Shown in pieces: positions 26,826 through 36,041 of a DNA stretch of 64,000 nucleotides; position 1 is the first letter of the stretch; each line of letters opens with the position of its first letter. Both the position numbers and the translations under genes were made by a program. The DNA lies in the NCBI GenBank assembly GCA_032051265.1, contig DAMBYU010000002.1, positions 496,001 through 560,000 on the forward strand. The letters run 5' to 3'. The notes beneath the pieces were generated by a model, which was not told where the DNA came from, searched no databases, and worked only from the letters and a program-made list of their open reading frames with translations. The DNA is from Dryocola sp032051265. Lineage in GTDB: Bacteria > Pseudomonadota > Gammaproteobacteria > Enterobacterales > Enterobacteriaceae.

Positions 26826-28740
26826 CACTGTTTCCCTCTTTTTTTGCCCACTGTTTACGGGACTTTTTATTGTCATCCGGTGCCTTAATTCCCTTGAAGG
26901 CATGGCGAACCGGCGTGGTTCTCGCCTGGTGAATCAGCTCATAGAGCGTGGTTACCAGCGGCTGCATGAAATCCTGATACCGGCACTGCTTTTCGCTGAT
27001 TTGCGTCAGCGTCGATTCCCAGTGCGCCGTCATGTCAGGTCTCGCGGCCAGCTCCGGCAGAGAATGAATCAGCGCCCTTCCGGCATCCGTAGAAATAATA
27101 TAGCGTCCTTTTTTCACCAGGAAGCTACGTTTGAACAGCAGTTCGATGATCCCGGCACGCGTGGCTTCGGTGCCCAGACCGTCCGTCGCACGCAGGATCT
27201 TTTTCAGATCTTTGTCCTGCACAAAGCGGGCGATGCCGGTCATCGCGGAAAGCAGCGTCGCATCGGTAAAATGGCGCGGCGGCTGGGTTTGCCTCTCCAC
27301 CACTTCGCCTTTCTCGCACAATAGCTCATCGCCTTTCGCCACCACGGGCAGCGGCGTGCCGTCGTTCTCTTCATCGCGTTCTTTACTGCCAAGCAGCGTG
27401 CGCCAGCCGGCCTCGGCCAAAAAGCGCGCTTTGGCGTTAAATTTGCCGCCTGCGATATCCAGATCGATAGTGCATTTACGGAATACCGCATCGGCACAGA
27501 ACTGCATCAGATATTGTCGGGCGACAAGGTTGTAAACTTTCGCTTCGTTTTCCGACAGCGAAACATGAGAACTACGAGCCGTCGGGATAATCGCGTGGTG
27601 GGCGTCCACTTTTTTGTCGTCCCAGCAGCGGTTGCGGATATCCGTATTCACCGCAGGCTGCGGCAGTAAATCCGGCTGATGTACGCTTATGGCGTTCAGT
27701 ACCGCATGACGCCCGGCATAATGTTCTTCCGGTAAATAGCGGCAGTCGGAACGCGGGTAGGTAATCAGCTTGTGGGTTTCATACAGCTTCTGGCAGATAT
27801 CCAGCACGTTCTGGGCACTGAGGCCAAAGCGCTTCGCCGCTTCAATCTGCAGGCTGGAAAGCGAGAACGGCAGCGGCGCGACTTCTGATTCCCGTTTATC
27901 GTTATAAGCCGTGACCATGGCAGGCTGCCCGGCAATGCGCTTCACCACGTGATCGGCGAGCGGGCGATGCAGTAAGCGCCCCTCTTCATCCTGATAGGGT
28001 TCGCAGGACTCGCTGGGGATCCAGGTGGCGATAAACCGCTCGTCAGCCGGGGTGAGGATATGCGCTTTTACTTCAAAAAAATCTTTCGCCACGAAGTTTT
28101 CGATCTCTTCATCACGACGCACCACCAGCCCCAGCACCGGCGTCTGCACGCGGCCCACGGACAGCACGCCCTGATAGCCCGCGTTACGCCCAAGAATGGT
28201 GTAAGCGCGAGTCATATTAATGCCGTACAGCCAGTCGGCACGGGCACGCGCAAGGGCTGAAACGCAAAGCGGAATGAATTCGCTGTTGGCGCGCAGGCGT
28301 GAAATAGCGCGCTCTACCGCCTGCGGGTTAAGATCGTTTATCAGACAACGCTGCACGCGCTGCCGCTTTTCCGGGGCCAGCTGTAGATAGTCCAGCACCT
28401 CATCCACCAGTAGCTGCCCTTCGCGGTCCGGGTCGCCTGCATGGACAACTTCCGTGGCCTGCGAGAGCAGCTTTTTGATGGCATTGAGCTGTTTGGCGAC
28501 GGAGGGACGCGGCTGTAACTGCCACTTTTCCGGCACGATAGGCAGGTCGGCAAGATTCCAGCGCGCATAGCGCCCGTCATAGGCATCCGGCTGCGCCTGC
28601 TCCAGCAGGTGGCCGATACACCAGGTCACGACCTGGCCGTTGCCGCATTCGATGAAGCCGTCTCCCCGGCGGTGAGGTTTAGGGAGCACATCGGCGATGG
28701 CGCGTGCGAGACTCGGCTTTTCCGCAATAAACAACCGCAT
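26752..28740 (-). CDS. topB: DNA topoisomerase III
   Basis: A type IA topoisomerase that decatenates replication intermediates and works with RecQ. It has 662 aa: a TOPRIM domain at the N-terminus (FIAEKPSLA, AGDPDREGQ) and the active-site tyrosine at residue 328 in ITYPRSDCRYLP. The C-terminus is Lys/Arg-rich and basic. The last 24 or so codons overlap the ynjH start. In E. coli gdhA and ynjI lie between topB and ynjH; both are missing here. Confidence 0.96.
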   Translation of the reverse strand: MRLFIAEKPSLARAIADVLPKPHRRGDGFIECGNGQVVTWCIGHLLEQAQPDAYDGRYARWNLADLPIVPEKWQLQPRPSVAKQLNAIKKLLSQATEVVHAGDPDREGQLLVDEVLDYLQLAPEKRQRVQRCLINDLNPQAVERAISRLRANSEFIPLCVSALARARADWLYGINMTRAYTILGRNAGYQGVLSVGRVQTPVLGLVVRRDEEIENFVAKDFFEVKAHILTPADERFIATWIPSESCEPYQDEEGRLLHRPLADHVVKRIAGQPAMVTAYNDKRESEVAPLPFSLSSLQIEAAKRFGLSAQNVLDICQKLYETHKLITYPRSDCRYLPEEHYAGRHAVLNAISVHQPDLLPQPAVNTDIRNRCWDDKKVDAHHAIIPTARSSHVSLSENEAKVYNLVARQYLMQFCADAVFRKCTIDLDIAGGKFNAKARFLAEAGWRTLLGSKERDEENDGTPLPVVAKGDELLCEKGEVVERQTQPPRHFTDATLLSAMTGIARFVQDKDLKKILRATDGLGTEATRAGIIELLFKRSFLVKKGRYIISTDAGRALIHSLPELAARPDMTAHWESTLTQISEKQCRYQDFMQPLVTTLYELIHQARTTPVRHAFKGIKAPDDNKKSRKQWAKKEGNSDAKKKPARRRRDADGESAGDGATP

Positions 28741-28744
28741 GAGG

Positions 28745-29788
28745 TTAGCGAATCTCGATCATCGGTCGGCCTGCGCGGGCGGGCTTCAGCTCGCCGATGG
28801 CGTTGAGCTTAATGCCATGTTTTTCTGCAATGGCCGCCACCTCCTGCTCTGCATCGGTACGCACGGCCAGCAGCAGGCCGCCGGAGGTTTGCGGATCGCA
28901 CAGCAGGTCGCGGTACGCGTCGGGCATGTCGCCCATCAGATGCCCGTAGCTTGCGAAGTTGCGCCCTGTGCCGCCCGGCACGCAGCCTTTAGCGATGTAC
29001 TCTTCCACATCCGGCAGCTTAGGAATGTTATCGAACCATACTTCAGCCTGCACACCCGCGCCCTGGCACATTTCGCTCAGGTGCCCTAACAGGCCAAAAC
29101 CGGTGACGTCGGTCATCGCGGTTACGCCTTCAACCCCGGCAAATTCTGCTCCCGGCTTGTTAAGCTGGCACATAACGTCTGCCGCCAGGCCATAGTGTTC
29201 AGGTTTCAGAAGGGATTTTTTCTCAGCCGTTGTCAGCACGCCAATGCCGAGGGGTTTAGTCAGGTAAAGTTTGCAGCCCGCCTGTGCGGAGCTGTTTTTC
29301 TTCACGCGCGCTGTCGGCACGATGCCGGTTACAGCAAGGCCAAAGATCGGTTCCGGTGCGTCAATAGAGTGACCGCCAGCCAGGGAAATCCCCGCCTGCT
29401 GGCAGACAAAACGCCCGCCTTCAATCACCTTACGGGCTATTTCAGGCGCAAGCGTATTGACTGGCCAGCCAAGAATAGCGATCGCCATAATCGGTTTGCC
29501 GCCCATGGCATAGATATCGCTGATGGCGTTGGTGGCCGCGATGCGCCCAAAGTCGAACGGATCATCGACGATTGGCATGAAGAAGTCCGTAGTGCTGACG
29601 ACACAGGTGCCGTTGCCCAGATCGTAAACCGCCGCGTCATCGCTGGTTTCGTTCCCTACCAGCAGATTTGGATCGACAAACTTCGCCTGTTCAGAATGCA
29701 GAATAGTTTGCAGAACTTTCGGGGAAATTTTACAGCCGCAGCCGGCGCCGTGGCTGTACTGCGTTAAACGAACGGTTTGCTCACTCAT
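28745..29788 (-). CDS. selD: Selenide, water dikinase
   Basis: Makes selenophosphate from selenide and ATP for selenocysteine and selenouridine synthesis. The 347-aa length and catalytic Cys17 and Lys20 (GAGCGCK) match E. coli. AIRS-type ATP-binding segments DDAAVYDLG and DVTGFGLLGH are present. The ATG at 29788 is chosen because AGGAG is six bases upstream; an ATG at 29794 overlaps that site. topB follows 4 bp downstream. Confidence 0.97.
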   Translation of the reverse strand: MSEQTVRLTQYSHGAGCGCKISPKVLQTILHSEQAKFVDPNLLVGNETSDDAAVYDLGNGTCVVSTTDFFMPIVDDPFDFGRIAATNAISDIYAMGGKPIMAIAILGWPVNTLAPEIARKVIEGGRFVCQQAGISLAGGHSIDAPEPIFGLAVTGIVPTARVKKNSSAQAGCKLYLTKPLGIGVLTTAEKKSLLKPEHYGLAADVMCQLNKPGAEFAGVEGVTAMTDVTGFGLLGHLSEMCQGAGVQAEVWFDNIPKLPDVEEYIAKGCVPGGTGRNFASYGHLMGDMPDAYRDLLCDPQTSGGLLLAVRTDAEQEVAAIAEKHGIKLNAIGELKPARAGRPMIEIR

Positions 29789-29906
29789 GGACATCTCCTG
29801 TCATTGGCAATCGCTCTATGGTAGCGCTCAAATGAGAGGGTGATAAGTCTGCGTGTCTGAATTGCGCTGCTTTCGCTCACAATCCAGACACCTTTGCGGC
29901 GTTTGT

Positions 29907-30458
29907 TCAGAAATGACGCACAAATGGCGTGGTGTCAGGCACCGTTATGGTGGTGGAGGCTTTCAGTTGCGGCGTGCCCAGATAGAGGAAACCAACAATT
30001 TCATCCTGCTCGCGGCATTGAAGCGCTTCACGCACGGCTTCACTCTCGGTCCAGATACCGCTACGCCAGATGCCGTTAAAACCTTGCGCAACGGCCGCCA
30101 TCTGCATGGCCATGACAGCACATCCCGCTGATACCACCTGCTCCCAGACCGGAACTTTATGCTCGTCATCGCAGTACGCCACCACGGCGATAATCATTGG
30201 CGCACGGAACGGGGCGGTGCGCGCCTTCTCAATGCCCTTTTCGTCCAGCGCTTCAGCAATGGCGGCTTTCTCCAGCACTTTACTGAAGCGATCGCGCCCT
30301 TCGCCCTCAATAACGATGAAACGCCACGGCTGCAAAGCGCCATGATCCGGCGCACGCATGCCTGCATGAAAAATATTTTCCAGCGCTTCGCCGGCGGGAG
30401 CGGGTTCAGCCAGACGTGAAGCGCTGCGGCGGTTAAGCAGTAGGTCGAGTGCATCCAT
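29907..30458 (-). CDS. ydjA: Nitroreductase-family flavoprotein YdjA
   Basis: A minimal FMN-binding nitroreductase-fold protein of 183 aa. FMN-binding residues are visible in the N-terminal RRSASR and in APDHGALQPWRF. Physiological substrate unknown. The ATG at 30458 is preceded by AGGAG and gives the E. coli length. The order ydjA-selD-topB follows E. coli. Divergent from sppA. Confidence 0.93.
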   Translation of the reverse strand: MDALDLLLNRRSASRLAEPAPAGEALENIFHAGMRAPDHGALQPWRFIVIEGEGRDRFSKVLEKAAIAEALDEKGIEKARTAPFRAPMIIAVVAYCDDEHKVPVWEQVVSAGCAVMAMQMAAVAQGFNGIWRSGIWTESEAVREALQCREQDEIVGFLYLGTPQLKASTTITVPDTTPFVRHF

Positions 30459-30627
30459 TTGATAACTCCTGTAATGATTTTTATTCGCAAAATTAACACA
30501 GCATGAGGTTTTGTTACAGCATAGGGCCGATTTCCTGCTGACTTTTGCCCTGGGGCTATTTAGGATAGCGTTCACTTTCGCTGTGGGTTATGCAGCAACT
30601 TGCGATTTTAACGGTTACGGAGAAGAG

Positions 30628-32478
30628 ATGCGTACCATTGGGCGATTTATTGCCGGTTTTTTTAAGTGGACCTGGCGTGGGCTTAATTTTATTCGAGAAT
30701 TCATTCTCAATCTGTTCCTGATCCTGCTGGTTCTGGTGGGCGTGGGCATCTGGATGCAGCTCAGCAGCACCTCTTCCGAGCCTGCTCGCGGCGCACTGCT
30801 GCTTGATATCACGGGCGTGGTGGTTGATAAACCGTCGGTCAGCAATAAGCTTGGGGTCATTGGCCGCCAGCTTTTGGGCGCCAGCTCCGACCGTCTGCAG
30901 GAAAACTCCCTGTTTGATGTCGTCAACACGATTCGCCAGGCGAAAGACGACCGTAATATCACCGGCATTGTGCTGGATCTGAAAGAGTTCGCCGGGGCCG
31001 ACCAGCCTTCCATGCAGTATATCGGCAAAGCGCTACGCGAATTCCGCGACAGCGGCAAGCCTGTTTACGCCACGGGCGACAGCTATAATCAGGGGCAGTA
31101 TTACCTCGCGAGCTTCGCCAATAAAATCTGGCTTTCTCCGCAGGGGATGGTGGATCTGCACGGTTTCGCCACCAACTCGCTCTATTACAAAACCTTGCTC
31201 GATAAGCTGAAGGTCTCCACCCATATCTTCCGCGTCGGCACCTATAAATCCGCCGTTGAGCCATTTATTCGCGACGATATGTCGCCTGCCGCGCGTGAAG
31301 CGGACAGCCGTTGGATTGGCGAACTGTGGCAGAACTATACCGGCACTATTGCCGCCAACCGTGAAATCACCTCGCAGCAGGTATTCCCCGGCGCGCAGGC
31401 ATTGCTTGATAACCTGCAAAAATTAGGCGGCGATACGGCGCAGTACGCGCTGGACAACAAACTGGTTGATGAGCTGGCCACCAGCGCCACGGTCGATAAA
31501 GCGCTCATCAAACAGTTTGGCTGGAGCAAAGAGAACAAAGACTTCAGCTATACCAGCATGTATGACTATCAGCTGAAAAAAGCGCCTGAAAAAGGCGGCG
31601 CTATTGCGGTGATCTTCGCAAACGGCGCCATCATGGACGGCGAAGAAACGCCCGGACAAGTGGGCGGTGATACTACCGCAATGCAAATCCGTGAGGCGCG
31701 TCTGGACTCGAAAGTGAAAGCCATCGTCCTGCGCGTGAACAGCCCTGGCGGCAGCGTAACGGCCTCTGAAACCATCCGCGAGGAGCTGGCAGCAGCGAAA
31801 GCGGCAGGCAAACCAATCGTCGTTTCCATGGGCGGCATGGCGGCATCCGGCGGCTACTGGATTTCCACGCCGGCCAACTATATCGTCGCCAACCCGAGCA
31901 CGCTTACGGGCTCAATCGGCATCTTCGGGGTTATCAATACCGTTGAGAACTCGCTGGATTATCTGGGCGTGCATACCGATGGCGTCGCTACTTCGCCTCT
32001 GGCGGACGTTGCGGTGACGAAATCGCTGCCGCCGGAAGTGAAGCAGATGATGCAGTTGACCATCGAAAACGGCTACAAGCGTTTTATCACGCTGGTTGCG
32101 CAATCCCGTAAAAAGACGCCAGAGCAGATTGACCAGATCGCGCAGGGCCACGTCTGGACCGGCCAGGATGCGAAAGCCAACGGCCTGGTGGATAGCCTGG
32201 GTGATTTCGACGATGCGGTAGCAAAAGCCGCCGAACTTGCGAAGCTTTCAAGCTGGCATCTCGATTTCTGGCAGGACGATCCGAGCTTTGTCGATATGGT
32301 GTTTAACAGCATGAGCGGCTCCGTACGCGCTATGCTCCCAGAGGCCCTGCAGGCTTATCTGCCGGCACCTCTGGCCGATGCCGCGCTGGCGGTGAAAGCG
32401 CAGAATGACAAGTTCGGCACGATGAACGACCCGCAAAATCGTTACGCCTTCTGCCTGACGTGTGGCGATGTGCGATAA
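30628..32478 (+). CDS. sppA: Signal peptide peptidase SppA (67 kDa type)
   Basis: A membrane-anchored serine/lysine protease that digests cleaved signal peptides. It has 616 aa with an N-terminal membrane anchor (FILNLFLILLVLVGVGIWM). It has tandem SppA domains, with the catalytic Lys207 (TYKSAVEP) in the N-terminal one and Ser407 (MAASGGYW) in the C-terminal one, equivalent to K209/S409 of E. coli. The ATG at 30628 follows GAGAAGAG; earlier in-frame codons from 30511 are in the promoter region. Confidence 0.97.
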   Translation: MRTIGRFIAGFFKWTWRGLNFIREFILNLFLILLVLVGVGIWMQLSSTSSEPARGALLLDITGVVVDKPSVSNKLGVIGRQLLGASSDRLQENSLFDVVNTIRQAKDDRNITGIVLDLKEFAGADQPSMQYIGKALREFRDSGKPVYATGDSYNQGQYYLASFANKIWLSPQGMVDLHGFATNSLYYKTLLDKLKVSTHIFRVGTYKSAVEPFIRDDMSPAAREADSRWIGELWQNYTGTIAANREITSQQVFPGAQALLDNLQKLGGDTAQYALDNKLVDELATSATVDKALIKQFGWSKENKDFSYTSMYDYQLKKAPEKGGAIAVIFANGAIMDGEETPGQVGGDTTAMQIREARLDSKVKAIVLRVNSPGGSVTASETIREELAAAKAAGKPIVVSMGGMAASGGYWISTPANYIVANPSTLTGSIGIFGVINTVENSLDYLGVHTDGVATSPLADVAVTKSLPPEVKQMMQLTIENGYKRFITLVAQSRKKTPEQIDQIAQGHVWTGQDAKANGLVDSLGDFDDAVAKAAELAKLSSWHLDFWQDDPSFVDMVFNSMSGSVRAMLPEALQAYLPAPLADAALAVKAQNDKFGTMNDPQNRYAFCLTCGDVR

Positions 32479-32492
32479 TTCATGATCTCCAG

Positions 32493-32550
32493 GGTGGATA
32501 AGCATGCGCTATCCACCGCTTTGATGGCGGGTAACGTCTGTTTACCCGCC
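32493..32550. repeat. Pair of REP-like hairpins between sppA and ansA
   Basis: Two adjacent inverted repeats: GGTGGATA/TATCCACC (32493-32500, 32510-32517) and GGCGGGTAA/TTACCCGCC (32526-32534, 32542-32550). The wording GGCGGGT...ACCCGCC recurs at 50462-50487. Their position in a co-directional intergenic gap, without a T-run, fits a repetitive extragenic palindrome pair more than a terminator. Confidence 0.6.
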
Positions 32551-32576
32551 CTACGCTGCTGATGCGAAACCATTCC

Positions 32577-33593
32577 ATGCAAAAAAAATCCATCTACGTT
32601 GCCTACACCGGCGGTACCATCGGTATGCAGCGTTCTGAACAGGGTTACATTCCCGTTTCTGGTCATCTGCAACGCCAGCTGGCTTTGATGCCTGAATTCC
32701 ATCGCCAGGAGATGCCGGACTTCACCATCCACGAATATCAGCCGCTGATGGACTCGTCGGATATGACGCCGGAAGACTGGCAGCACATCGCCGATGACAT
32801 CAAAGCGCATTACGATAAATACGACGGCTTCGTCATTCTGCACGGCACGGATACCATGGCGTTCACCGCCTCGGCGCTGTCGTTTATGCTGGAAAATCTC
32901 AGCAAGCCGGTGATCGTGACAGGCTCGCAAATCCCGCTTGCCGAGCTGCGTTCCGACGGGCAAATCAATCTGCTGAATTCGCTGTATGTGGCGGCGAACT
33001 TCCCTGTCAACGAAGTCACCTTATTCTTTAATAATCGGCTGTATCGCGGCAACCGCACCACCAAAGCCCACGCCGATGGGTTTGACGCTTTCGCCTCTCC
33101 TAACCTGCCCCCGCTGCTCGAAGCGGGCATTCATATTCGTCGCCTTAACACTCCTGCCGCCCCGCAAGGCGAAGGGGAGCTGATCGTTCATCCGATTACC
33201 CCGCAGCCGATTGGCGTAGTGACAATTTATCCGGGCATCTCTGCTAACGTTATAGGTAACTTCCTGCGTCAGCCGGTTAAGGCGCTGATCCTTCGTTCGT
33301 ATGGCGTGGGTAACGCGCCGCAGCATGGCGCATTCCTTCAGGAGCTCCAGGAAGCCTGCTCGCGCGGCATTGTGGTGGTGAATCTCACCCAGTGTATGTC
33401 CGGTAAAGTGAATATGGGCGGCTACGCTACCGGTAACGCGCTTGCGCAGGCTGGCGTAATCAGCGGCTATGATATGACGGTGGAAGCCACCCTGACTAAA
33501 CTGCACTATCTGTTAAGCCAGGGTCTGGATGCGCAAGCTATCCGTGACGCCATGTCGCGCAATCTGCGCGGTGAGTTAACGCCCGATGAGTAA
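32577..33593 (+). CDS. ansA: L-asparaginase I (cytoplasmic)
   Basis: Hydrolyses asparagine to aspartate and ammonia in the cytoplasm. The 338-aa length equals E. coli AnsA. Both catalytic threonine motifs are present: YTGGTIGM near residue 11 and HGTDTMAF near 90. No signal peptide, unlike AnsB. The ATG at 32577 (MQKKSIYV) is the conserved start; the in-frame ATG at 32562 adds MRNHS only. pncA follows 9 bp downstream, so the pair is likely an operon. Confidence 0.96.
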   Translation: MQKKSIYVAYTGGTIGMQRSEQGYIPVSGHLQRQLALMPEFHRQEMPDFTIHEYQPLMDSSDMTPEDWQHIADDIKAHYDKYDGFVILHGTDTMAFTASALSFMLENLSKPVIVTGSQIPLAELRSDGQINLLNSLYVAANFPVNEVTLFFNNRLYRGNRTTKAHADGFDAFASPNLPPLLEAGIHIRRLNTPAAPQGEGELIVHPITPQPIGVVTIYPGISANVIGNFLRQPVKALILRSYGVGNAPQHGAFLQELQEACSRGIVVVNLTQCMSGKVNMGGYATGNALAQAGVISGYDMTVEATLTKLHYLLSQGLDAQAIRDAMSRNLRGELTPDE

Positions 33594-33602
33594 GGAGAGT
33601 CA

Positions 33603-34238
33603 ATGACTAAGCGTGCATTATTACTGGTCGATTTACAGAACGATTTCTGTGCTGGCGGCGCGCTGGCCGTGCCGGAAGGCGACAGCACCATTGATGTGGC
33701 AAATGAGCTGATTACCCGCTGTAAAGCGCGTGACGACGCGATTGTTGCTTCTCAGGACTGGCATCCTGCTAATCATGGCAGCTTTGCCAGCGTGCAGGTT
33801 GCCGAGCCTTATACACAAGGTGAACTTGATGGCCTGCCTCAAACCTGGTGGCCCGTTCATTGCGTGCAAAATACCGAGGGCGCCGCCCTTCATCCTTTGC
33901 TTAACGCTAAAGCTATCGACGCCGTGTTCCATAAAGGTGAAAACCCCGCTATCGACAGCTACAGCGCATTTTTTGATAACGGTCACCGCCAGAAAACCGC
34001 TCTGGACGCATGGCTGCGCGAACGTGGTATAACAGAGTTGATCGTCATGGGACTCGCCACCGATTACTGCGTGAAGTTTTCCGTGCTGGACGCCCTGCAG
34101 CTGGGTTACGGTGTCACGGTTATCACCGACGGCTGCCGTGGCGTTAATATCGATCCACAGGACAGCCTGATGGCTTTCCAGGATATGTCAGCAGCAGGCG
34201 CCGTGCTGATGACGCTTGCCGATTTTTCCTGCCAGTAA
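33603..34238 (+). CDS. pncA: Nicotinamidase / pyrazinamidase
   Basis: Deamidates nicotinamide to nicotinate in NAD salvage. An isochorismatase-like fold of 211 aa with catalytic Asp10 (LLLVDLQNDF), the metal-binding DWHPANH and the nucleophile in ATDYCV. AAGGAG precedes the ATG. A terminator follows at 34243-34270. It feeds the same NAD pool as nadE at the start of the window. Confidence 0.96.
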   Translation: MTKRALLLVDLQNDFCAGGALAVPEGDSTIDVANELITRCKARDDAIVASQDWHPANHGSFASVQVAEPYTQGELDGLPQTWWPVHCVQNTEGAALHPLLNAKAIDAVFHKGENPAIDSYSAFFDNGHRQKTALDAWLRERGITELIVMGLATDYCVKFSVLDALQLGYGVTVITDGCRGVNIDPQDSLMAFQDMSAAGAVLMTLADFSCQ

Positions 34239-34242
34239 TAGT

Positions 34243-34270
34243 CAGGGCGCCCGCGCCCTGCTTCTTTTTC
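34243..34270 (+). terminator. Terminator of ansA-pncA
   Basis: CAGGGC (34243-34248) and GCCCTG (34255-34260) form a short G+C-rich stem, followed by CTTCTTTTTC. Confidence 0.8.
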
Positions 34271-34311
34271 GACCCCGCTCTCATTTTGAACGTTATTCGC
34301 TCGCCCTTCAT

Positions 34312-34325
34312 TGAGAGCGCTCTCA
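34312..34325 (+). promoter_or_regulatory. LacI-family-type operator upstream of the chitinase gene
   Basis: TGAGAGCGCTCTCA is a perfect 14-bp palindrome 86 bp upstream of the chitinase ATG. It has the central CG and flanking TG/CA of LacI-family operators and resembles the TGGGAGCGCTCCCA operator of the actinobacterial cellulase regulator CelR. A second half-site, CGCTCTCA, is at 34276-34283. No LacI-family gene is in the window. Confidence 0.65.
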
Positions 34326-34411
34326 TAATCATTCTGCTTATTTATTCAGCGCTTCGCTGATTTTGGCCTCTCCGGAGGTTTTTCAATCTTTTCCGTCAAA
34401 GAGGAATTGCT

Positions 34412-35683
34412 ATGAAGTTTACGCGCAAATTGCTGCCGCTGTTGGCAGTGCTCCCGCTCGCTTTTGCCGGTGCCGCTCATGCAGGTAGCTGGCTTTCAGT
34501 CGGTTACTTTAACGGTGGCGGCGATGTGACAGCCGGGCCGGGAGGCGACATTAATAAGCTTGATGTCCGGCAGATTACCCATCTCAACTATTCGTTTGGC
34601 CTCATTTACAACGATGAAAAAGATGAAACTAACGTGGCGTTGAAAGACCCCGCGAAGCTACACCAAATCTGGCTTTCGCCAAAAGTGATGGCCGATCTGG
34701 AAAAAATTTCTGACCTGCGCAAACAGAATCCGCAGCTCAAGGTGCTGCTTTCCGTGGGTGGCTGGGGCGCACGTGGTTTTTCCGGGGCGGCGGCAAGCCC
34801 GGAAAGCAGAGCCATTTTTATCCGTTCAGCGCAGGAGGTTATCAAGCGCTATGGCCTGGACGGCATAGATCTGGACTGGGAATACCCGATTAACGGCGCG
34901 TGGGGACTGGTGGAGGCAACTGAAGCCGACCGCGATAACTTCACCGCCCTGCTCAACGAACTACGCCAGGCGCTGGGTAAAAAGAGGCTGCTGACCATCG
35001 CCGTGGGCGCCAACGTGAAAAGCCCGACGGAATGGGTGGACGTAAAAGCCATCGCTCCCGCGCTGGATTACATCAATCTGATGACCTACGACATGGCGTA
35101 CGGCACGCAGTATTTCAACGCCAACCTGTATGACTCAAAGGCCTGGCCGACGGTTGCCAGCGCAGATAAGTACAGCGCGGATTTTGTGGTGAACAACTAT
35201 ATAGCAGCGGGGCTGAAGCCTGCGCAGATGAACCTCGGCATCGGCTTCTATGGCCGCGTACCTAAGCGCGCGACCGAACCTGGTATCGACTGGGATAAAC
35301 CTGACGCGGCAAAGCATCCTGTAACGCAGCCTTATTTCGGCGCACCGGAGAAAGCGCTTTTTGCTTCCTACGGGCTGGATCTGACCAAAGACAGTTATTT
35401 CAAATATAACGATATCGTCAGCAAGTTGCTTAACGATCCAAAGAAGCGTTTCACAGAGCGCTGGGATAATGACGCGAAGGTGCCGTATCTGACCATGAAA
35501 AACGCAGAGGGCAAAGACGTTTTTGCTATCTCTTACGAAAATCCGCAATCCGTGGCGGCTAAAGCGGAGTACATCAAGAGTAAGGGGCTGGGCGGTGCGA
35601 TGTTCTGGGAGTATGGAGCAGACGATAAAAACCAGCTAGCGAAGCAGCTCGCGCAGACGCTTGGGATCCATTCAAAGCATTAA
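34412..35683 (+). CDS. Secreted GH18 chitinase
   Basis: A glycoside hydrolase family 18 enzyme of 423 aa. A cleavable signal peptide ends near AHA (residues 22-24), so the protein is exported. The catalytic motif DGIDLDWE is at residues 150-157, with Glu157 as acid/base. The SVGGWG motif is at about 114-119, and the substrate-binding LMTYDM and C-terminal GAMFWEY are conserved. There is no chitin-binding or fibronectin domain, so it is a single-domain enzyme. The ribosome binding site AGAGGA is good. The palindrome at 34312-34325 suggests sugar-responsive repression. Confidence 0.9.
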   Translation: MKFTRKLLPLLAVLPLAFAGAAHAGSWLSVGYFNGGGDVTAGPGGDINKLDVRQITHLNYSFGLIYNDEKDETNVALKDPAKLHQIWLSPKVMADLEKISDLRKQNPQLKVLLSVGGWGARGFSGAAASPESRAIFIRSAQEVIKRYGLDGIDLDWEYPINGAWGLVEATEADRDNFTALLNELRQALGKKRLLTIAVGANVKSPTEWVDVKAIAPALDYINLMTYDMAYGTQYFNANLYDSKAWPTVASADKYSADFVVNNYIAAGLKPAQMNLGIGFYGRVPKRATEPGIDWDKPDAAKHPVTQPYFGAPEKALFASYGLDLTKDSYFKYNDIVSKLLNDPKKRFTERWDNDAKVPYLTMKNAEGKDVFAISYENPQSVAAKAEYIKSKGLGGAMFWEYGADDKNQLAKQLAQTLGIHSKH

Positions 35684-35691
35684 AATCCGAT

Positions 35692-35717
35692 CTCCCTCTC
35701 CTTTCAGGCAGAGGGAG
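35692..35717. terminator. Weak stem-loop between chitinase gene and yeaC
   Basis: CTCCCTCT (35692-35699) and AGAGGGAG (35710-35717) form an 8-bp stem between convergent genes. No clear T-run follows on the plus strand; on the minus strand the sequence beyond is ATCGGATTTT. Probably a shared terminator. Confidence 0.5.
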
Positions 35718-35722
35718 CATCA

Positions 35723-35998
35723 CTATAGCTTCACCGTCACAATCGGCGCAGGCTCAATGCCGAACTCGGCTTTTAACTGCTGCTTGCTCTTCATCACGAT
35801 GTTGCCGTCGGTGCCGATGGACATGTGTTGTGCGTCAACGTTATGCCGCGTTTGCCACATCATCACCAGTTGCAGACTGTTTTCTTTCTGGTCCGGCGTC
35901 AACGCCACGCCGTCCGGCCACTTTCCTGTTTCAACCGCGGTCACCAGACGCTGATAAATTTCCGGCGTCATAGCGGCCAACATTTCATCCAGATTCAT
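35723..35998 (-). CDS. yeaC: DUF1315 family protein YeaC
   Basis: A 91-aa cytoplasmic protein of unknown function. It closely matches recalled E. coli YeaC (MTPE-YQRL, TAVE-GKWPDGVALT, QKEN-LQLVM, KSKQQLK). The conserved start MNLD is used; the preceding ATG at 36001 is slightly better placed for the AGGA site and could add one Met. It follows msrB on the same strand by 43 bp, as in E. coli. Confidence 0.88.
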   Translation of the reverse strand: MNLDEMLAAMTPEIYQRLVTAVETGKWPDGVALTPDQKENSLQLVMMWQTRHNVDAQHMSIGTDGNIVMKSKQQLKAEFGIEPAPIVTVKL

Positions 35999-36041
35999 CA
36001 TGCGGGTAGCTTCCTGTGGAATAATTTGCTGAATCGATTTT

